Positions 61,479-64,000 of a stretch of 64,000 bases of DNA are shown here, piece after piece; position 1 is the first letter of the stretch, and each line of letters opens with the position of its first letter. The position numbers and the translations under genes are program-made. Location: NCBI GenBank assembly GCA_017435385.1, contig JAFSFB010000005.1, forward strand, positions 1-64,000. The letters are read 5' to 3'. Below the pieces are notes generated by a model. The model had not been told where the DNA came from and searched no databases. It was given only the letters and a program-made list of their open reading frames with translations. The stretch is from Clostridia bacterium. GTDB lineage: Bacteria > Bacillota > Clostridia > Oscillospirales > Acutalibacteraceae.

Positions 61479-62813
61479 CTAACCTATGGTTATTTTTTCT
61501 TTCGGGTTTTTAACGGGCGGCGAGGTTTTCGGCTCCATGAGAGCGAGGGCAAACGAAACGCTGCCGACTCTTCCGCAATACATAAGGAAAACGATCACGA
61601 TTCTCGATGCGAGAGCGAGATCCCTTGTGATTCCCGTTGTCATTCCTACCGTTCCGATTGCAGATGTAACCTCAAAAATGATGTCGGGTATTGCAAGCTC
61701 GGGCTGAAAAGCGCAGATGAGGATAACGCCCGTGAGAACAAGAGTGATGTTCGTGAATGCAACGGAGCTTGCCTTGTGGATCGCATCCTCCTCAAGCCGT
61801 CTGCCGAAAATTCCCTTTGACTGCCTGCGGCGGATGCCGTTGAAGGTTGAAATTGCGATAACGGCGAGAGTTGTTGTTTTCAGACCGCCTGCGGTTGAGC
61901 CGGGCGAGCCTCCGATAAACATCAGAATAACCGTCAGGATCTTCGATGCGGGCGAGAGGGCTGCCGTATCGGTTGAATTGAAGCCTGCCGTTCTTGCCGT
62001 GACCGAATCGAAAAATGAGTTGAGAAGGCTCTGAGCGAAGCCTGCGTCTGCGTTGGTGAAGTTTCTTTCAAAAATCATGAACAGAGCGGCACCGCCGAAG
62101 GTGAGAATGGCGGAAACCGTCAGAACAAGCTTCGTGTGAAGAGAATACTTTTTGAACCTGAGTTTGTTTTTGTGAATATCGTCCCAGACGAAAAATCCGA
62201 TACCGCCGATCGTTATGAGTGCCATTAAGGTTATCATGACAACGGCATCGTCAGCATGGTTGACAAGGGATGAATACGGCTCATAGACACCCATCAGATC
62301 GAAGCCTGCGTTGCAGAAAGCGGAAATTGCATGGAAAAGGGAATATCGGATTCCTTTTGCAATTCCGAATTCGGGAATAAATCTTGTTGCGAGCAGAAGC
62401 GCTCCGACTCCCTCAAAAATCGCAGTGCCGATAACGATCGTTTTCGTAAGACTGAGGATGCTGCCGATATTATCGTTGTTGATGCTTTCGACCATCGTCA
62501 TTCGTTCCCTGAGACCGATGTGGCGCTTGAGCAGAATGGAAAACATCGTCGATATCGTCATAAATCCCAGACCGCCGACCTGAATCAGACAGATGATGAC
62601 CGTCTGCCCGAAAAGGCTCCATGATGTTGCTGTGTCGAGAACGACGAGACCCGTTACGCAGGAAGCCGAGGTTGCGGTGAAAAGGGCGTTGAAGAATCCG
62701 ACGCTGTGACCGCTGCTTGAAGCAAACGGCAAGGTCAGAAGTAATGCTCCGACAAGAATGAAGAGCATGTAACCGAATGCTATTATTCTTATGCTTGAAA
62801 ATTTCTTTTTCAT
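61479..62813 (-). CDS. ktrB: KtrB/TrkH-type potassium transporter membrane subunit
   Basis: 444 residues with four repeated M1-P-M2 units; selectivity filter-type loops CVTGLVVLD, NAGFDLMGVY, RTAGFNS and SAIGTVGMTTGIT. Mediates Na+-linked K+ uptake. ATG 62813 follows GGAG; a TTG at 62828 overlaps that site. Together with ktrA it forms a KtrAB system, with ktrB placed first, unlike B. subtilis ktrAB. Confidence 0.93.
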   Translation of the reverse strand: MKKKFSSIRIIAFGYMLFILVGALLLTLPFASSSGHSVGFFNALFTATSASCVTGLVVLDTATSWSLFGQTVIICLIQVGGLGFMTISTMFSILLKRHIGLRERMTMVESINNDNIGSILSLTKTIVIGTAIFEGVGALLLATRFIPEFGIAKGIRYSLFHAISAFCNAGFDLMGVYEPYSSLVNHADDAVVMITLMALITIGGIGFFVWDDIHKNKLRFKKYSLHTKLVLTVSAILTFGGAALFMIFERNFTNADAGFAQSLLNSFFDSVTARTAGFNSTDTAALSPASKILTVILMFIGGSPGSTAGGLKTTTLAVIAISTFNGIRRRQSKGIFGRRLEEDAIHKASSVAFTNITLVLTGVILICAFQPELAIPDIIFEVTSAIGTVGMTTGITRDLALASRIVIVFLMYCGRVGSVSFALALMEPKTSPPVKNPKEKITIG

Positions 62814-62872
62814 TTCAGATATCTCCAAAAAACGGTTTATAAAATAATATCACAAATCAACGGAGTTTTCAA

Positions 62873-62911
62873 CAGAAAAAAAGGAACGCACCGTCCGAAA
62901 GACAGTGCGTT
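62873..62911 (-). terminator. Terminator of the M23 peptidase gene
   Basis: Minus strand AACGCACTGTC/GACGGTGCGTT (plus 62911-62901 and 62895-62885, one G-T pair), loop TTTCG, then CCTTTTTTT. Confidence 0.85.
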
Positions 62912-62920
62912 GATTGCATT

Positions 62921-63652
62921 TTAAACCGTGGGCTCGCTGACATAGTCCATGGGATCGACTCTGCGGCATGAACCGTCATCTGTTATTCTGACCTCAAAAT
63001 GAAGATGAGGAGCGGTTGTGTTGCCTGTGTCGCCGATCTCGCCGATGGTCTGACCGAGGCTGACCGTGTCACCTTCCGAAACATAGATCGTTCTGGCGTG
63101 AGCATAAAGCGTCTGAGTTCCGTCGCCGTGGTCGATCAGACAGTAGTTTCCGAAGCCCGTGTTCCACTTGTTGTCGTTGCATACATTGACAACCACGCCC
63201 GACTGAGCGGCACGGAAGGGCTTGCCGTATGAAAGGCTGTCACCGTTTTCGTCACGGTTTCTGCCGTCAAGACCTGTTACAAAAATGTCGATTCCGTGGT
63301 GCACCCCGCCGTTTGAATAGTAGGGGAAGCCCGAAACAACCTCTGATTTGTGCCCGACGGGCCAGAGCATTTCGTCGTCGGTAATGATGATCTTTCTGAC
63401 GGCTTCTTCGTTCATGAACTTTTCTGCCGAATCTCTGAAAGACGAAACAAGCTCTTCGTAGGAAGCTATCGTTTCCTCGTCAACCATATATCCTTCCGAA
63501 ACAAAACCGAAAACGGATTCAAGGCTGATTGCTTCGAGGGCGGAATTGACTTCATTTTTTATGTTTTCACTGCTGAACCACGGAGCAACCTCCGAGATTG
63601 AAACGATGAGAAAAGACATCACCGTCGCTATAATTTTTATTCCTGCTGCCAT
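62921..63652 (-). CDS. M23-family LytM-type metallopeptidase, membrane-anchored
   Basis: 243 residues. N-terminal membrane anchor or signal (AAGIKIIATVMSFLIVSI), 100-residue linker, then a peptidase M23 domain with HHGIDIFVTGL (metal His/Asp) and HLHFEVR. In the domain the pattern HxxxD and HxH are both complete, so it should be active against peptidoglycan cross-bridges, or act as a cell-division/sporulation factor. AAGGAG precedes the ATG. Confidence 0.88.
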   Translation of the reverse strand: MAAGIKIIATVMSFLIVSISEVAPWFSSENIKNEVNSALEAISLESVFGFVSEGYMVDEETIASYEELVSSFRDSAEKFMNEEAVRKIIITDDEMLWPVGHKSEVVSGFPYYSNGGVHHGIDIFVTGLDGRNRDENGDSLSYGKPFRAAQSGVVVNVCNDNKWNTGFGNYCLIDHGDGTQTLYAHARTIYVSEGDTVSLGQTIGEIGDTGNTTAPHLHFEVRITDDGSCRRVDPMDYVSEPTV

Positions 63653-63853
63653 TCTGAAAAAATCTCCTTATCAACCAAACTACCTGATATTCAATAGACC
63701 TCATGCACGGGTTTTTGCAAAACCCAAGGAAGCATTATATCAGAAATCGAGTCTGATTTCAAGAATAAATTTTCCAAAATAGCAAAACGGAGCCTGTGTT
63801 ATTTGTAGAAATCCACCAACAAATATTAACAAAAGATTAACAAATAAACAAAA

Positions 63854-64000
63854 TCAAGACTTTTTGTGCGATTTTATCGTTTCAAGAATACTGTAAGGTA
63901 TTCTGAGATTGCCCAAACCTGTGCCGATTGCTATATGCGGCTTCATTTTGGCGTGAAAATCGGTGCCGCCCGAAATGATGAGCCCGAGCTCTTTTGCGAG
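63854..64000 (-). CDS. PHP-domain protein, C-terminal end (cut by the window)
   Basis: The last 48 codons: LAKELGLIISGGTDFHAKM carries a PHP metal-binding D-F-H motif, then KPHIAIGTGLGNLRIPY. Matches the C-terminus of PHP phosphoesterases related to histidinol-phosphatase or 3',5'-nucleoside bisphosphate phosphatase. Stop TGA at 63854-63856. Upstream part lies outside the window. Confidence 0.8.
   Translation of the reverse strand, partial: LAKELGLIISGGTDFHAKMKPHIAIGTGLGNLRIPYSILETIKSHKKS

Overview
The window looks like chromosomal DNA from a gut-type anaerobic member of the Clostridia, probably Oscillospiraceae/Ruminococcaceae-like. That rests on the Firmicutes order rimP-nusA-rnpM-ylxQ-infB-rbfA-nrnA, gut-Clostridia families (GGGtGRT, DUF5058, DUF4474, DUF4830), heavy AGA use for Arg, strong AGGAG ribosome binding sites, and plant cell-wall sugar genes. 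Species assignment is inference.

Layout. 1-2.3 kb is an accessory edge: a nucleoside phosphorylase cut by the window start, an AT-rich streptomycin adenylyltransferase gene (aadE), and two tandem copies of the 3' half of a tRNA-Arg(CCT) gene, read as attachment-site scars. 2.3-8.7 kb holds a GT-D-like protein, a DUF4965 glutaminase-like protein, an XRE regulator divergent from pnuC, and a GH51 arabinofuranosidase. 8.8-17.0 kb (minus) is an operon for chorismate, Phe and Tyr synthesis (DAHP synthase, tyrA, aroB, aroA, aroC, pheA, an aroE-aroK fusion, aroQ), preceded by a 17-residue leader peptide with a Tyr/Phe run and a terminator: a ribosome-mediated attenuator. 17.2-18.7 kb has a 5'-nucleotidase and an amidohydrolase. 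18.8-25.0 kb is the nusA-infB operon. 25.0-28.9 kb (minus) has a membrane HtrA protease and a two-component system. 29-36.3 kb is mixed: galM, small proteins of unknown function (one of 53 aa that is easy to miss), a DUF4474 exported protein, a ZIP transporter, a rhodanese lipoprotein and an acyltransferase. 36.3-43.8 kb has an acyl-CoA ligase and the pyrimidine operon pyrC-K-D-F-E-B-I.

45.1-48.4 kb holds the best candidate for an undescribed system: DUF5058 protein, second membrane protein, NifU/IscU-like protein and GGGtGRT protein, the last two behind their own strong promoter. 48.4-57.8 kb carries a metallophosphoesterase, a lipoprotein, a serine hydrolase with a GH127-type protein, DUF2804, a NifX-like metal-binding protein, a glycerophosphodiesterase and TspO. 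58-64 kb has a sugar:cation symporter, two P-loop kinases, a KtrAB potassium system, an M23 peptidase and the end of a PHP-domain gene.

Together the genes suggest a prototroph for Phe/Tyr and UMP that uses arabinose-containing glycans. No intact tRNA, rRNA, IS element or CRISPR array was seen.
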